64,000 bases of DNA from IOR16 sp963521065. GTDB lineage: Bacteria; Bacillota; Clostridia; Peptostreptococcales; Anaerovoracaceae. The notes below the pieces were generated by a model, which saw only the letters and a program-made list of their open reading frames with translations, was not told where the DNA came from and ran no database searches. Position numbers and translations under genes: made by a program. The stretch lies in assembly GCA_963521065.1 (NCBI GenBank), contig CAUQTI010000007.1:87526-151525 (forward strand), in the 5' to 3' direction. Shown in pieces: positions 48,644-57,544 of the stretch. Within the stretch, counting starts at the first letter, position 1, and the number at the start of each line of letters is the position of its first letter.

Positions 48644-50122
48644 ATGAAGAAGGAAAAGGAACTAACACAGAAAGATCTTCCGCTCCTGGATGCCTTGATG
48701 CGTTACAACGAAAAAAAACCGGCGTACTTTTGTATTCCGGGGCATCGGTATGAGAGTGGAATCAATCTGCGATTTCGTGAGCTTGTGGGGGACGGTATTT
48801 TTTCTCTGGATTTGACAGAGACTCCTTATACAGATGATTTGCATAATGCAGAGGGTGCAATCTGGGAAGCGGAGGAATTGGCAAGAGAGATATTCGGCGC
48901 AGACGATACACATTTTTTAGTCAATGGAACTACTTGCGGAAATCAAGCGATGATTTTATCAACTGCTTTTGAGGGTCAGAAAATTGCGATACCGAGAAAT
49001 GCGCATAAGTCGGCATTGATGGGATTGATAGTAAGCGGAGCACAGCCTGTATACTTAATGCCGGAGATATCAGAGAAAACGGGACTCTTAGGCGGAATTA
49101 CTCCGGCAAGTGTAGAAGCAATGTTTGAATTGCATCCGGATTGTAAAGGTGTTTTTGTTGTCAGCCCGACTTACCATGGGCTATGCAGTGACTTGGAACG
49201 CATTGCGTCTATTTGTCATAAAAAGAATGCAATCCTTTTGGTCGATGAGGCACATGGCGCACATTGTTATTTTTCAGAACAGCTTCCGAAAGGAGCCTTA
49301 GAACAAGGTGCTGATATGTGTGCGCAGAGCATTCATAAGGTAGGCGGCGCATTTACACAAAGCTCTATGCTTCATGTAAAGTCGAAGCTAGTTGATCAAA
49401 AGCGCGTAGATTCCAATCTCCATTTAGTGCAGAGCACCAGTCCATCCTACCTTCTCATGGCCTCCTTAGACGCAGCAAGGCACGATTTTGCGAACCAGGG
49501 GCGGCGTTTGATTTCAAAGGCAGTAGAGCTGGCTGTAGCTGTAAGAAATGCTATTTCAGAGATTGAGGGGATATCCTGTGTCGGAAGCGAGATGATCGGT
49601 ACGGCGGGTGTTTTCGATATGGATGTTACCCGATTGACGATTAGTGCTGAAAATCTAGGACTTAGCGGATACCGTCTGAAAGAGATTTTGTTTGAAGAGT
49701 ACAATTGTGATGTGGAGCTTGCCGATGAGCGGCACATTTTGGCGATTGTTACTTTTGCGAATTCGCAAGAGGAGATGGAATCACTTTTGGATGCCTTGAA
49801 GAAGATCTCCGGAATCTATAAAAACAGTATACCTGTTGTGAAGTATGGCGCTTTTCCGCCGCAGCCTGAATCCGTACTTCTGCCGCGCGCAGCTTATTTT
49901 TCCGAAAAGGAAGAGGTCGAATGGAAGAATGCAGTCGGAAGAGTAGCAGGAGAGATGATTGCGCCATATCCGCCGGGAATTCCCGTTATTTATCCGGGAG
50001 AGCGGTTGAGTTTGGAAGTATGGGAGTTTGTAGAAGGATATCGTTTGAAAAATGGACATTTCCACGGGCCTTCGGACAGCAAATTAAGATATTTTAAGGT
50101 GCTGAAAGAGGTTGAACTCTAA
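48644..50122 (+). CDS. Orn/Lys/Arg decarboxylase-like PLP enzyme
   Basis: A fold-type I PLP protein of 492 residues in the major domain of Orn/Lys/Arg decarboxylases: IPGHRYESG, FLVNGTTCGNQA, LLVDEAHGAHCYFSEQLP and the PLP-binding AQSIHKVGGAFTQSSMLH (Lys). A C-terminal region with PPYPPGIPVIYPGE is typical. The short form is widespread in Firmicutes, often near tmk/holB, and may decarboxylate lysine or arginine. It lies 9 nt after sppA. Confidence 0.88.
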   Translation: MKKEKELTQKDLPLLDALMRYNEKKPAYFCIPGHRYESGINLRFRELVGDGIFSLDLTETPYTDDLHNAEGAIWEAEELAREIFGADDTHFLVNGTTCGNQAMILSTAFEGQKIAIPRNAHKSALMGLIVSGAQPVYLMPEISEKTGLLGGITPASVEAMFELHPDCKGVFVVSPTYHGLCSDLERIASICHKKNAILLVDEAHGAHCYFSEQLPKGALEQGADMCAQSIHKVGGAFTQSSMLHVKSKLVDQKRVDSNLHLVQSTSPSYLLMASLDAARHDFANQGRRLISKAVELAVAVRNAISEIEGISCVGSEMIGTAGVFDMDVTRLTISAENLGLSGYRLKEILFEEYNCDVELADERHILAIVTFANSQEEMESLLDALKKISGIYKNSIPVVKYGAFPPQPESVLLPRAAYFSEKEEVEWKNAVGRVAGEMIAPYPPGIPVIYPGERLSLEVWEFVEGYRLKNGHFHGPSDSKLRYFKVLKEVEL

Positions 50123-50160
50123 TAATAGAATGTGAAATGAAAAAATAATCTGTGAATGCG

Positions 50161-50203
50161 AAAAAGAGGTGTTAAGTTTATTACTTGACATCCTTTTTTT
50201 TTT
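50161..50203 (+). terminator. Terminator after the decarboxylase gene
   Basis: GTGTTAAGT pairs with ACTTGACAT through G-T wobbles, within A-rich and T-rich arms; a T10 run ends it. Part of the 3' arm also forms the -35 box of the next promoter. Confidence 0.75.
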
Positions 50204-50213
50204 ATGATATTCT
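50185..50213 (+). promoter_or_regulatory. Promoter of the ylxM-ffh operon
   Basis: TTGACA at 50185-50190, a 17-nt spacer and TATTCT at 50208-50213. The -35 box lies in the arm of the previous terminator. Confidence 0.7.
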
Positions 50214-50243
50214 TTACCATGTTGTATAAAAGGAGGACGGAAT

Positions 50244-50600
50244 ATGTTTGATAAAATCATTGAAATCAGCATGCTGTATGATTTTTACGGACAGCTGCTT
50301 TCTGAAAAACAAAGAACGTATTTTGAACTTTATCATGAAGACAATTATTCTTTATCCGAGATTGGGGAAGAATATAACATAAGCAGGCAAGGTGTGTATG
50401 ACGTAGTAAAAAAAGCAGAAAGAGCACTTTATGACTTTGAAAAGAAATTAGGGTTAGTTCAAAAATTTCTTGATACACAAAATGCCTTACGTCAAATTGA
50501 CAGAGAAATTGAAACGCTGATTTTTGAAAATACGGCAAACACAAGATTGATATGTAATTTGACGCAGATTCGCAGCACGATTGATAAACTCAACGATTGA
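50244..50600 (+). CDS. ylxM: YlxM helix-turn-helix protein (UPF0122)
   Basis: YlxM interacts with the signal recognition particle and modulates its activity. The 118 residues have a sigma-region-4-like start: LLSEKQRTYFELYHEDNYSLSEIGEEYNISRQGVYDVVKKAERALYDFEKKLGL, followed by a long coiled helix. AAAGGAGGAC precedes the ATG. It lies 20 nt ahead of ffh, the normal order. Confidence 0.94.
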   Translation: MFDKIIEISMLYDFYGQLLSEKQRTYFELYHEDNYSLSEIGEEYNISRQGVYDVVKKAERALYDFEKKLGLVQKFLDTQNALRQIDREIETLIFENTANTRLICNLTQIRSTIDKLND

Positions 50601-50620
50601 GATAAAACAGGAGTAATACA

Positions 50621-51952
50621 ATGGCATTTGAAGGACTTTCAGAAAAACTGCAAGGCGTATTTAAAAAGCTCAAAGGAAAGGGCGTTTTATCGGAAAATGA
50701 CATCAACGAAGCAATGCGGGAAGTAAAGCTGGCATTGTTAGAAGCAGATGTTAATTTTAAGGTTGTAAAAGACTTTGTTGCAAAAGTGAAAGAAAAAGCA
50801 CTTGGACAGGATGTATTGGAAAGCTTGACTCCCGCACAGCAGGTAATCAAAATCGTCAATGATGAGTTGATTGAGCTGCTAGGTGGAACCAACAGTAAGC
50901 TGACCTTTTCTCCTCGTGGCTTTACTGTGATTTTGATGGCAGGTTTGCAGGGTACCGGTAAAACGACGACCTGCGGTAAACTGGCAAGCTATTTGAAGAA
51001 AAACGGCAAGAAACCAATGTTAGCTGCCTGTGATATTTATCGCCCTGCGGCGATTGATCAGCTGGAAATTGTAGGAAAGAATGTGGATGTTCCCGTTTTT
51101 ACAATGAGAGAGTGTAACGATGCTGTTCTGATTGCGGAAAAGGCTGTGAAAGAGGCAGAATACAAGGGGCATGATGTTCTGATTTTAGATACGGCAGGCC
51201 GCTTGCACATCGATGAAGCATTGATGGATGAGCTGGTTTCTATTAAAAAGAAAACGAAGCCGCATGAAATATTGTTAGTAGTAGACGCGATGACCGGACA
51301 AGATGCAGTGAACGCGGCAAAGGCGTTTAATGAAGCTTTGGGAATTGACGGCATTGTTATGACAAAGCTGGATGGTGATACCAGAGGCGGTGCGGCGCTT
51401 TCCGCAAAATCCGTAACCGGAAAACCGATTAAGTTTATGGGTATGGGTGAGAAGCTGGATGCTTTGGAGCCGTTCCATCCGGAGCGTATGGCATCGAGAA
51501 TCCTCGGCATGGGCGATATGATGAGCCTGATTGAAAAAGCGCAGGAAAGCTTTGATGAGAAAAAAGCCGAAGAACTAGAAAAGAAAATGAAGAAAAACGA
51601 ATTTACTCTGGAGGATTTTTTAGAGCAATTCGGCCAGGTTCGCAAGATGGGCGGCTTGGGTAAAATTATGGATATGATGCCGGGAATGGGCGGTAAGGTG
51701 AAAGATGCCGACATTGATCAGGGTGAAAAAGAGCTGAAATATATGGAAGCTATCATTCAATCAATGACAAAAGCAGAAAGAAAAAATCCATCCATCTTAA
51801 ATGCCAGCCGGAGAAAGCGTATTGCTGCCGGAGCAGGTGTTACGGTGAACCGTATCAACACTTTAATTAAAAAATATGAAGATACGAAAAAGCTGATGAA
51901 ACAGTTTACAGGACCTAAATTTAAGAAAAACCGTATGTTTAAAGGGTTTTAA
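50621..51952 (+). CDS. ffh: Signal recognition particle protein Ffh
   Basis: Ffh binds signal sequences and 4.5S/6S-like SRP RNA and targets ribosomes to the membrane through FtsY. The 443 residues have an N domain (1-90), a G domain with GLQGTGKTTTCGKLA, DTAGRLHIDE and TKLDGDTRGGAALS, and a Met-rich M domain from about residue 300 (KMGGLGKIMDMMPGM, SRRKRIAAGAG). Length and motif set are standard. Confidence 0.98.
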   Translation: MAFEGLSEKLQGVFKKLKGKGVLSENDINEAMREVKLALLEADVNFKVVKDFVAKVKEKALGQDVLESLTPAQQVIKIVNDELIELLGGTNSKLTFSPRGFTVILMAGLQGTGKTTTCGKLASYLKKNGKKPMLAACDIYRPAAIDQLEIVGKNVDVPVFTMRECNDAVLIAEKAVKEAEYKGHDVLILDTAGRLHIDEALMDELVSIKKKTKPHEILLVVDAMTGQDAVNAAKAFNEALGIDGIVMTKLDGDTRGGAALSAKSVTGKPIKFMGMGEKLDALEPFHPERMASRILGMGDMMSLIEKAQESFDEKKAEELEKKMKKNEFTLEDFLEQFGQVRKMGGLGKIMDMMPGMGGKVKDADIDQGEKELKYMEAIIQSMTKAERKNPSILNASRRKRIAAGAGVTVNRINTLIKKYEDTKKLMKQFTGPKFKKNRMFKGF

Positions 51953-52025
51953 TGAGGAATGGCCATAATTCTTGCAGTTTTTTTGCGAGGTGGTATATAT
52001 AAATTAACACAAGGAGGTGGAACAA

Positions 52026-52271
52026 ATGGCAGTTAAAATTAGATTAAAGAGAATGGGTGCACACAAGAAGCCTTTCTACAGAGTAGTAGTTGCAGACTCT
52101 CGTTCGCCAAGAGACGGAAAGTTTATTGAAGAAATCGGCTACTATAATCCGCTTATGAACCCTGCTGAAATCAAAATTGATGCAGAGAAAGCAAAGAAAT
52201 GGATTGGAACTGGAGCACAGCCGACAGAAACCGTAAGAAGTCTTTTCAAGAAGTCTGGTATTATTGAATAA
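52026..52271 (+). CDS. rpsP: 30S ribosomal protein S16
   Basis: An 81-residue S16: AVKIRLKRMGAHKKPFYRVVVADSRSPRDGKFIEEIGYYNP is characteristic. The ATG at 52026 lies 7 nt after GGAGGTGG; the GTG at 52017 is part of that site. It follows ffh in the usual block. Confidence 0.98.
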   Translation: MAVKIRLKRMGAHKKPFYRVVVADSRSPRDGKFIEEIGYYNPLMNPAEIKIDAEKAKKWIGTGAQPTETVRSLFKKSGIIE

Positions 52272-52288
52272 GAAAGCGGTGAAATGTT

Positions 52289-52519
52289 ATGGTGGAACTG
52301 GTAGAAGCGATTGCAAAAGCGCTTGTTGATCAACCGGAAGCAGTAGAAGTGAAAGAGGTTCAGGGACGTCAGGCAATCGTAATCGAACTGAAGGTTGCTC
52401 CGGATGACATGGGAAAGGTTATCGGTAAGCAGGGAAGAATCGCAAAAGCGCTTCGTACTGTTGTAAAAGCCGCAGCAACCAAAGCAAATAAAAAAGTAGT
52501 TGTAGAAATTATGCAATAA
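52289..52519 (+). CDS. khpA: KH-domain RNA-binding protein KhpA
   Basis: The 76-residue protein is a single KH domain (ELKVAPDDMGKVIGKQGRIAKALRTVVKAAA) with the GxxG loop GKQG. KhpA pairs with KhpB/Jag as a global RNA chaperone and affects cell elongation. It is 17 nt after rpsP and in the classical rpsP-khpA-rimM-trmD order. The 125 nt before rimM hold only unlikely ORFs. Confidence 0.95.
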   Translation: MVELVEAIAKALVDQPEAVEVKEVQGRQAIVIELKVAPDDMGKVIGKQGRIAKALRTVVKAAATKANKKVVVEIMQ

Positions 52520-52644
52520 AGGTATATTGATTCTAAAAATACTGCAGGAACGGGGCTGTCCGAAAAAACGAAATGGCAAGAAAATGCCGATTGGTTTAGG
52601 GCGGCTCCTTATTGTATCTATGCTGAAAATGAAAGGATTGGAGC

Positions 52645-53145
52645 ATGAAGGACAGAATTGCCCTGGGTCAGATTACGAGCGCGGTGGGAATAAAAGGAGA
52701 AGTAAAAGTATATCCCTATACGGACATTATCGAGCGTTTTTCCCAAATTGAAACATTACAAATTGAAGAGCTGGAATACAAAATTGAGCGAGTCAGCTAT
52801 CGAAATAATATGGTTGTCCTAAAACTTGAGGGGATTTCTGATCGTAATCTTGCCGAACTGCAAAAAGGGAAAAAGCTATATTTGGATAAGGAACTCATGT
52901 GGGAGGTTCCGGAGGATACTTATTTCATTTCAGAACTGATCGGGATCAAGGTTTTTACAGAAGACGGAGAGCCGCTTGGAACCCTTACTGATGTAATACA
53001 AAACAGCACACAAGACTTATATCAAATTACTACGGCATCCGGAAAACAATTTTTGCTTCCGGCAGTGAAAGAGTTCGTCCGTTCTGTCTGCATAGAAGAA
53101 AAAACGATGACGGTGCGCCTAATCGAAGGTTTGGTGGAGCTATGA
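52645..53145 (+). CDS. rimM: 16S rRNA maturation protein RimM
   Basis: RimM binds S19 and helps fold the 30S head. The 166 residues show the N-terminal barrel (LGQITSAVGIKGEVKVYPYTD), a linker and the PRC-barrel (YFISELIGIKVFTEDGEPLGTLTDVI, LLPAVKEFV). The ATG follows a TTGGAGC site. Its end overlaps trmD by 4 nt. Confidence 0.96.
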   Translation: MKDRIALGQITSAVGIKGEVKVYPYTDIIERFSQIETLQIEELEYKIERVSYRNNMVVLKLEGISDRNLAELQKGKKLYLDKELMWEVPEDTYFISELIGIKVFTEDGEPLGTLTDVIQNSTQDLYQITTASGKQFLLPAVKEFVRSVCIEEKTMTVRLIEGLVEL

Positions 53146-53888
53146 GGATTGATGTGCTTACACTTTTTCCTGAGATGTTTTCACCGGTTACAGAGCATAG
53201 TATTTTGGGAAGAGCAAGAGAAAAGCAGATTTTAGATATTCAATTGACAAATATTCGAGATTATAGCTTGGACAAGCATAAAAAAACAGACGATTACCCC
53301 TTTGGCGGCGGTGCGGGCATGGTTATGTCAGCAGATCCCGTCTTTCGTTCTTTGGAGGCGGTAGAGGCCGCGGGAAAGAGAATGATATACATGTCTCCGC
53401 GTGGAAGAATGCTGGACCATGCCTTGATTCAGGAGCTGTCACAAGAATCGGAGCTTGTTTTACTGTGCGGTCATTACGAAGGCATCGATCAAAGAATTAT
53501 AGACCATTGGGATATGGAAGAAATCTCAGTGGGGGATTATATTTTAACAGGAGGGGAGCTGCCGGCGATGATTTTAATTGACGCGGTGGCACGTTTACTT
53601 CCCGAGGTTCTTGGTGGCAGCGATGCCAATCAGGAAGAATCCATATACAGCGGACTTTTGGAGTATCCGCAATATACGAAACCGCGAAGCTATCGCGGAC
53701 TGGAAGTACCGGAGGTTTTAGTGTCCGGAAATCATAAGAAGATTCATTTATGGCAGCTTCATAAATCTTTGGAGCTGACAAGGGAAAGAAGACCGGATTT
53801 ATGGGACTCTTTTTTAGAAAAAGCAGAACAGCTAACAAAAGAAGAAAAGAAGATTCTGCGGGAGCTTTTAGAGTCGGAAGACTTGTAG
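53142..53888 (+). CDS. trmD: tRNA (guanine-37-N1)-methyltransferase TrmD
   Basis: TrmD adds m1G37 to tRNAs and guards against frameshifting. The 248 residues have the SPOUT-knot signature: MSPRGRMLDHALIQELSQE, LLCGHYEGIDQRI, ISVGDYILTGGELPAMILIDAVARLLPEVLG and SGNHKKIHLWQ. rplS, which usually follows trmD, is missing here; the next gene encodes an HlyD-like protein. Confidence 0.97.
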   Translation: MRIDVLTLFPEMFSPVTEHSILGRAREKQILDIQLTNIRDYSLDKHKKTDDYPFGGGAGMVMSADPVFRSLEAVEAAGKRMIYMSPRGRMLDHALIQELSQESELVLLCGHYEGIDQRIIDHWDMEEISVGDYILTGGELPAMILIDAVARLLPEVLGGSDANQEESIYSGLLEYPQYTKPRSYRGLEVPEVLVSGNHKKIHLWQLHKSLELTRERRPDLWDSFLEKAEQLTKEEKKILRELLESEDL

Positions 53889-53944
53889 AAGCAACTGTTT
53901 TATTATATAATAAATAAAAAACATAAGCATTGAGGAAAGAGACT

Positions 53945-54937
53945 ATGGCAAAGAAAAAAGACAATAAGAAAAGCCGTTTCATTGTATTATTTTTCATTGC
54001 AGTCTTTGTTTTATTTATCATCATATATGTACTTCCATCCGTAATGGGTGCTTTCAAGCGGACCTACATTGCAGAGTATGGAAGTATACAGGTAAGTGAC
54101 AAGGTTTCCTGTTATATTGTAAGGGATGAAAGTGTGTATTTTGCGAATCGCTCCGGTACCATCCAATATTATTTGGAGGAAGGGACGAAGGTTCGTAAAA
54201 ACACGAGGATATTGGATATTTCAGCAGGAAATGCAGAGTATGAAGAGACAAAATACGAAAAGATTTTGGATCGGATTCAGGGACAAGGTATCACACCAGG
54301 ACAATATGTGAGCAGTGACAATGGCTTGGTAAGCTATTATTTAGATGGTTATGAGGCTCTGTTTAATCCGGCAGGAATGAAGGATTTAAGAAAAAAACAA
54401 ATCAAAAGCCTGGAGATGGGGCTGGAAAATGTTACAAGGAACACGACGTTAGCGAACGAGCCTCTGTTTAAAATTGTAAATAATAATGTGTGGTATACAG
54501 TCTGTTGGGTAGATGAAGCGGATATTGTTAAATACGAGAAAGGAAAAGCAGTTACATTGCAGCTGCCTTTAGCGGATGTAAGTGGAACGATATTGGATAT
54601 TATAGACGATGACGGGAGCTATATGGTCATTTTGAAATTCAATCGTTATTACGAGGATTTGCCGCGGATTCGAAAAGTAGAAGCAAATGTTATTACAGAA
54701 GACTATAAGGGTTTAATTATTCCAAACCGCTGCATTGCATCGAAAGATGGAAAACCGGGAGTATACATCAAGGACGTGGGAGGCGACAGTGTTTTTCGTC
54801 CGATTAAAGCGATTACGAGCGATGGAGAAAACTCACTTGTAGAAAACTCATATTTTTATGAAGATACACCAGAAGGTGCTGTTCGAGTAAAAACAATCGA
54901 TGTGTATGATGAAATATTAACGAGCGGGAAACCGTAA
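53945..54937 (+). CDS. HlyD-like membrane protein of the sepF region
   Basis: A basic N-terminus leads to one membrane helix (FIVLFFIAVFVLFIIIYVLPSV). About 290 extracellular residues follow with a lipoyl-like hairpin (SGTIQYYLEEGTKVRKNTRILDIS) and a C-terminal barrel (GLIIPNRCIASKDGKPGVYI), as in HlyD/CusB-type adaptors. No partner ABC or RND pump is adjacent. Its regular place before yggS-sepF in Clostridia suggests an envelope role. GAGGAAAGA lies before ATG 53945. Confidence 0.78.
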   Translation: MAKKKDNKKSRFIVLFFIAVFVLFIIIYVLPSVMGAFKRTYIAEYGSIQVSDKVSCYIVRDESVYFANRSGTIQYYLEEGTKVRKNTRILDISAGNAEYEETKYEKILDRIQGQGITPGQYVSSDNGLVSYYLDGYEALFNPAGMKDLRKKQIKSLEMGLENVTRNTTLANEPLFKIVNNNVWYTVCWVDEADIVKYEKGKAVTLQLPLADVSGTILDIIDDDGSYMVILKFNRYYEDLPRIRKVEANVITEDYKGLIIPNRCIASKDGKPGVYIKDVGGDSVFRPIKAITSDGENSLVENSYFYEDTPEGAVRVKTIDVYDEILTSGKP

Positions 54938-54961
54938 CATCCGCTGAGGGAGGTCTTATAA

Positions 54962-55666
54962 ATGGGAAATATCAAGGGGAATATCGACTACATTAACGCA
55001 AAGAAGAATGAAATTGCAGAAGCTGCTGGACGAAATGGGAGCGAAGTTCTGTTGGTTGCTGTGACAAAAACGAGAACTGCGGACGAAATCAACGAAGCAA
55101 TTGATGCAGGGATTACAGATGTCGGTGAAAACAAGGTACAGGAGATTATGGACAAGTTTGACCTTGTAAAACCAGTTCGATGGCACTTAATCGGACATTT
55201 GCAAACGAACAAAGTAAAATATATTATCGATAAGGTCAGTATGATTCACTCTGTGGATTCTCTAAAGCTGGCAGAGGAAATAAATAAACGCGCCCGGCAG
55301 CATAACCGGACGATGGACATTTTAATTCAAGTCAACTCCGCACAGGAAGAGAGTAAGTTTGGTATTACAACAGAAGAGACGGGTGTGATGATTCAGGAGA
55401 TACTGGAGAAGTGCACAAATGTACGCATCTGTGGTCTTATGTGTATTGCGCCATTCGACGAGGAAACGGAAAATGTACGAATTCACTTCCGGAAGGTAAA
55501 AGAGCTTTATGAGCAGTATGGAAGACAGAAACACGAACGTTTGGATTTCAAATATTTATCTATGGGTATGTCTCATGATTTTGGAGTGGCGATTGAAGAA
55601 GGATCCAATTTAATCCGTGTCGGCACCTCGATTTTTGGAGAAAGAGATTACAGTAAAAAGAAATAA
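54962..55666 (+). CDS. yggS: YggS/YlmE family PLP homeostasis protein
   Basis: The 234 residues form the PLP-binding barrel found in YggS/PLPBP: VAVTKTRTADEINEAIDAG (PLP Lys in VTKT), VGENKVQEI, WHLIGHLQTNKVK, the beta strand with LIQVNSAQEESKFGI and SMGMSHDFGVAIEEGSNLIRVGTSIFG. It keeps free PLP in balance and shows no enzyme activity. A GGGAGG site precedes the ATG. sepF follows directly. Confidence 0.96.
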   Translation: MGNIKGNIDYINAKKNEIAEAAGRNGSEVLLVAVTKTRTADEINEAIDAGITDVGENKVQEIMDKFDLVKPVRWHLIGHLQTNKVKYIIDKVSMIHSVDSLKLAEEINKRARQHNRTMDILIQVNSAQEESKFGITTEETGVMIQEILEKCTNVRICGLMCIAPFDEETENVRIHFRKVKELYEQYGRQKHERLDFKYLSMGMSHDFGVAIEEGSNLIRVGTSIFGERDYSKKK

Positions 55667-55682
55667 CACGGAGGATAAAAGA

Positions 55683-56177
55683 ATGGGAGACGGAATTTTC
55701 AGCAAGTTAAAAATGCTGGTGGGAATTGAAGAAATTGAGGACGAAGACGAGGATGAGCAGGAAGAATCAATGGACTGGAAGCCGAGAGAGGTACGTCCGT
55801 CTTACAGTCAGCCCAAAAATGAGAGTAGAGAAGTAAAGGAAAACAGGGTGGTAGCGATGCAGAATATTGCAAATACCAGAGCAACAAGCCAATTTAAAAT
55901 GGTAGTCATTGAACCAAAATCCTTTGACGAAAGTCCAAAGCTTGTAGATAACTTAAAGGCGAAAAAACCCGTTATTATTAATTTGGAAAAATTAGAGTCG
56001 GATACGGCTAGAAAAATATTTGACTTTTTGAGCGGAGCCACTTATGCATTAAACGGGAATGTAGAAAAGGTTGCGAATAATATTTTTGTTTTTGCACCTG
56101 AAAACGTTGATGTTGCATCCTCTATCGATCAAAAAAATTCAAACCATTCTGATAATATAAAGAATCCGTGGAGATAA
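55683..56177 (+). CDS. sepF: Cell division protein SepF
   Basis: SepF bundles FtsZ and anchors it to the membrane. The N-terminus GDGIFSKLKMLVG is the amphipathic membrane anchor. An acidic/variable linker (about 18-70) and the SepF core (MVVIEPKSFDESPKLVDNLKAKKPVIINLEKLESDTARKIFDFLSGATYALNGNVEKVANNIFVFAP) follow. ATG 55683 with GGAGG upstream gives 164 residues; the longer frame begins inside yggS. Confidence 0.95.
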   Translation: MGDGIFSKLKMLVGIEEIEDEDEDEQEESMDWKPREVRPSYSQPKNESREVKENRVVAMQNIANTRATSQFKMVVIEPKSFDESPKLVDNLKAKKPVIINLEKLESDTARKIFDFLSGATYALNGNVEKVANNIFVFAPENVDVASSIDQKNSNHSDNIKNPWR

Positions 56178-56191
56178 TAGGGGGAAAGCTG

Positions 56192-56470
56192 ATGACGTAT
56201 ATATTAGCAAGAGCAGTTGGGTTTTTCATTGAAATAGTGGTTACCCTGATTGTTGCAGAAGCTTTAATGAGTTGGTTTGTAAGACCGGGAAGCAGCGTTT
56301 ACCGCATTTATTGCAGTCTTCATAATTTAACGGAGCCGATTGTAAATCCATTCCGGCAGTTGACCTCAGGCGTTGCATATCGAACAGGCATCGACTTTGC
56401 ACCGCTAGCTGCGATTATTGTGTTGCAATTGATTGAAAGAGTTTTGGTTCGTATTTTGCTTTTATTTTAG
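56192..56470 (+). CDS. ylmG: YggT/YlmG family membrane protein
   Basis: A 92-residue YggT protein with two helices (ARAVGFFIEIVVTLIVAEALMSW, DFAPLAAIIVLQLIERVLVRILLL) and the signature LHNLTEPIVNPFRQL between them. It is linked to division-site and envelope proteins. ATG 56192 has GGGGGAAAG 6 nt upstream; ATG 56168 lies in the end of sepF. Confidence 0.93.
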   Translation: MTYILARAVGFFIEIVVTLIVAEALMSWFVRPGSSVYRIYCSLHNLTEPIVNPFRQLTSGVAYRTGIDFAPLAAIIVLQLIERVLVRILLLF

Positions 56471-56485
56471 TAAAGGAGGCTTGGC

Positions 56486-57061
56486 ATGATTACTCCGCTT
56501 GATATTCAAAACAAGGTATTCAGCAAGGGGGTTCGAGGCTATAAGGAAGAGGAAGTAGACGGATTTTTAGATTTGATTACTTTGGATATGGAAAACCTTG
56601 TAGATCAGAATGAGAAGTTGAAAGAGCAGATTAAAGGTTTGACTGCAGATTTAGAAATGTACAAGAAGTCAGAAAGTGCTGTCTTAGAAACGTTGGAGGC
56701 CGCGAAATCACTGATGAGAGATATTTCTGTGAGTGCGGAAAAAAGAGCGCAGATTCTCGTGAAAAATGCAGAGCTGGATGCGGAGCTTATTTTACGAGAG
56801 GCAAAGGACTCTATAGAGAGGCTGACGGAGGAATCACAGTCACTGAAAAGCCGTCTGAATATTTTTCGAACCCGCTATAAGACACTTTTAGAATCAGAAT
56901 TGCAAAAATTTGATATATTAAGCTCTGAAATCTTTGCAGATGAAAATATGGAAGAATTACAGGAAATTACAAAGGGCGAAATTTTCAAAGAAAGTGCGGT
57001 CGAAGAATCATTAAAGGATTCGAAAACAATAACGAATTTAAGAATAGGAGACAAGCATTAG
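56486..57061 (+). CDS. divIVA: DivIVA-family cell division protein
   Basis: The N-terminal DivIVA motif (ITPLDIQNKVFSKGVRGYKEEEVDGFLD) binds curved membrane, and the rest is coiled coil with few breaks up to residue 150. DivIVA recruits division and polar proteins. AAAGGAGG precedes the ATG. The 191 residues are normal. The stop codon is directly followed by the lspA TTG. Confidence 0.95.
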   Translation: MITPLDIQNKVFSKGVRGYKEEEVDGFLDLITLDMENLVDQNEKLKEQIKGLTADLEMYKKSESAVLETLEAAKSLMRDISVSAEKRAQILVKNAELDAELILREAKDSIERLTEESQSLKSRLNIFRTRYKTLLESELQKFDILSSEIFADENMEELQEITKGEIFKESAVEESLKDSKTITNLRIGDKH

Positions 57062-57544
57062 TTGTACTATATTGTTATAATTGCAGCTGTGGTTGCATTG
57101 GATCAGTTCACAAAATACCTGGTACAGATAAATATGAATTTGAATCATACCATCCCAATCATTGATGGTATTTTTCACTTTACCTATATTCATAATTATG
57201 GAGCAGCTTTTCGAATTTTAGAGAATCACCAAACCTTCCTGTTATCTGTAACGGGAATTGTGATTTTCGGTATGTTCGTTTATTTAATTGGAAGGCGAAA
57301 AACAGGACATCCTTTGTTTTTAGCGAGTGTAGGCCTTATCATAGGCGGCGGAATCGGAAATTTTATCGATAGGGCATTGCTTGGATATGTCATCGATTTT
57401 TTTGATTTCCGTATTTGGCCAATCTTTAATATTGCAGATATTGCTGTTGTTTGCGGCTGTATCCTATTTAGTTTTTTTATTCTGTATTGGGAGCCTCGTT
57501 TGCAGAAAACAAAAAAAGGGTTATGTGTTGAGGAAGAAAAATGA
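57062..57544 (+). CDS. lspA: Lipoprotein signal peptidase LspA
   Basis: This aspartyl peptidase removes the signal peptide of lipoproteins. Four helices and the conserved blocks are clear: ALDQFTKYLVQ, FTYIHNYGAAFRIL, GGGIGNFIDR and VIDFFDFRIWPIFNIADIAV with the two catalytic Asp residues. The start is TTG, with AGGAG 12 nt upstream. It overlaps rluD by 4 nt. Confidence 0.95.
   Translation: MYYIVIIAAVVALDQFTKYLVQINMNLNHTIPIIDGIFHFTYIHNYGAAFRILENHQTFLLSVTGIVIFGMFVYLIGRRKTGHPLFLASVGLIIGGGIGNFIDRALLGYVIDFFDFRIWPIFNIADIAVVCGCILFSFFILYWEPRLQKTKKGLCVEEEK

Noticed and set aside
51058..51714. Long reverse ORF (218 codons) opposite ffh
   Set aside because: A shadow of ffh, which is certain.
52527..52751. 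74-codon ORF between khpA and rimM
   Set aside because: It overlaps the well-supported rimM start by about 100 nt in another frame and has no recognisable domain.
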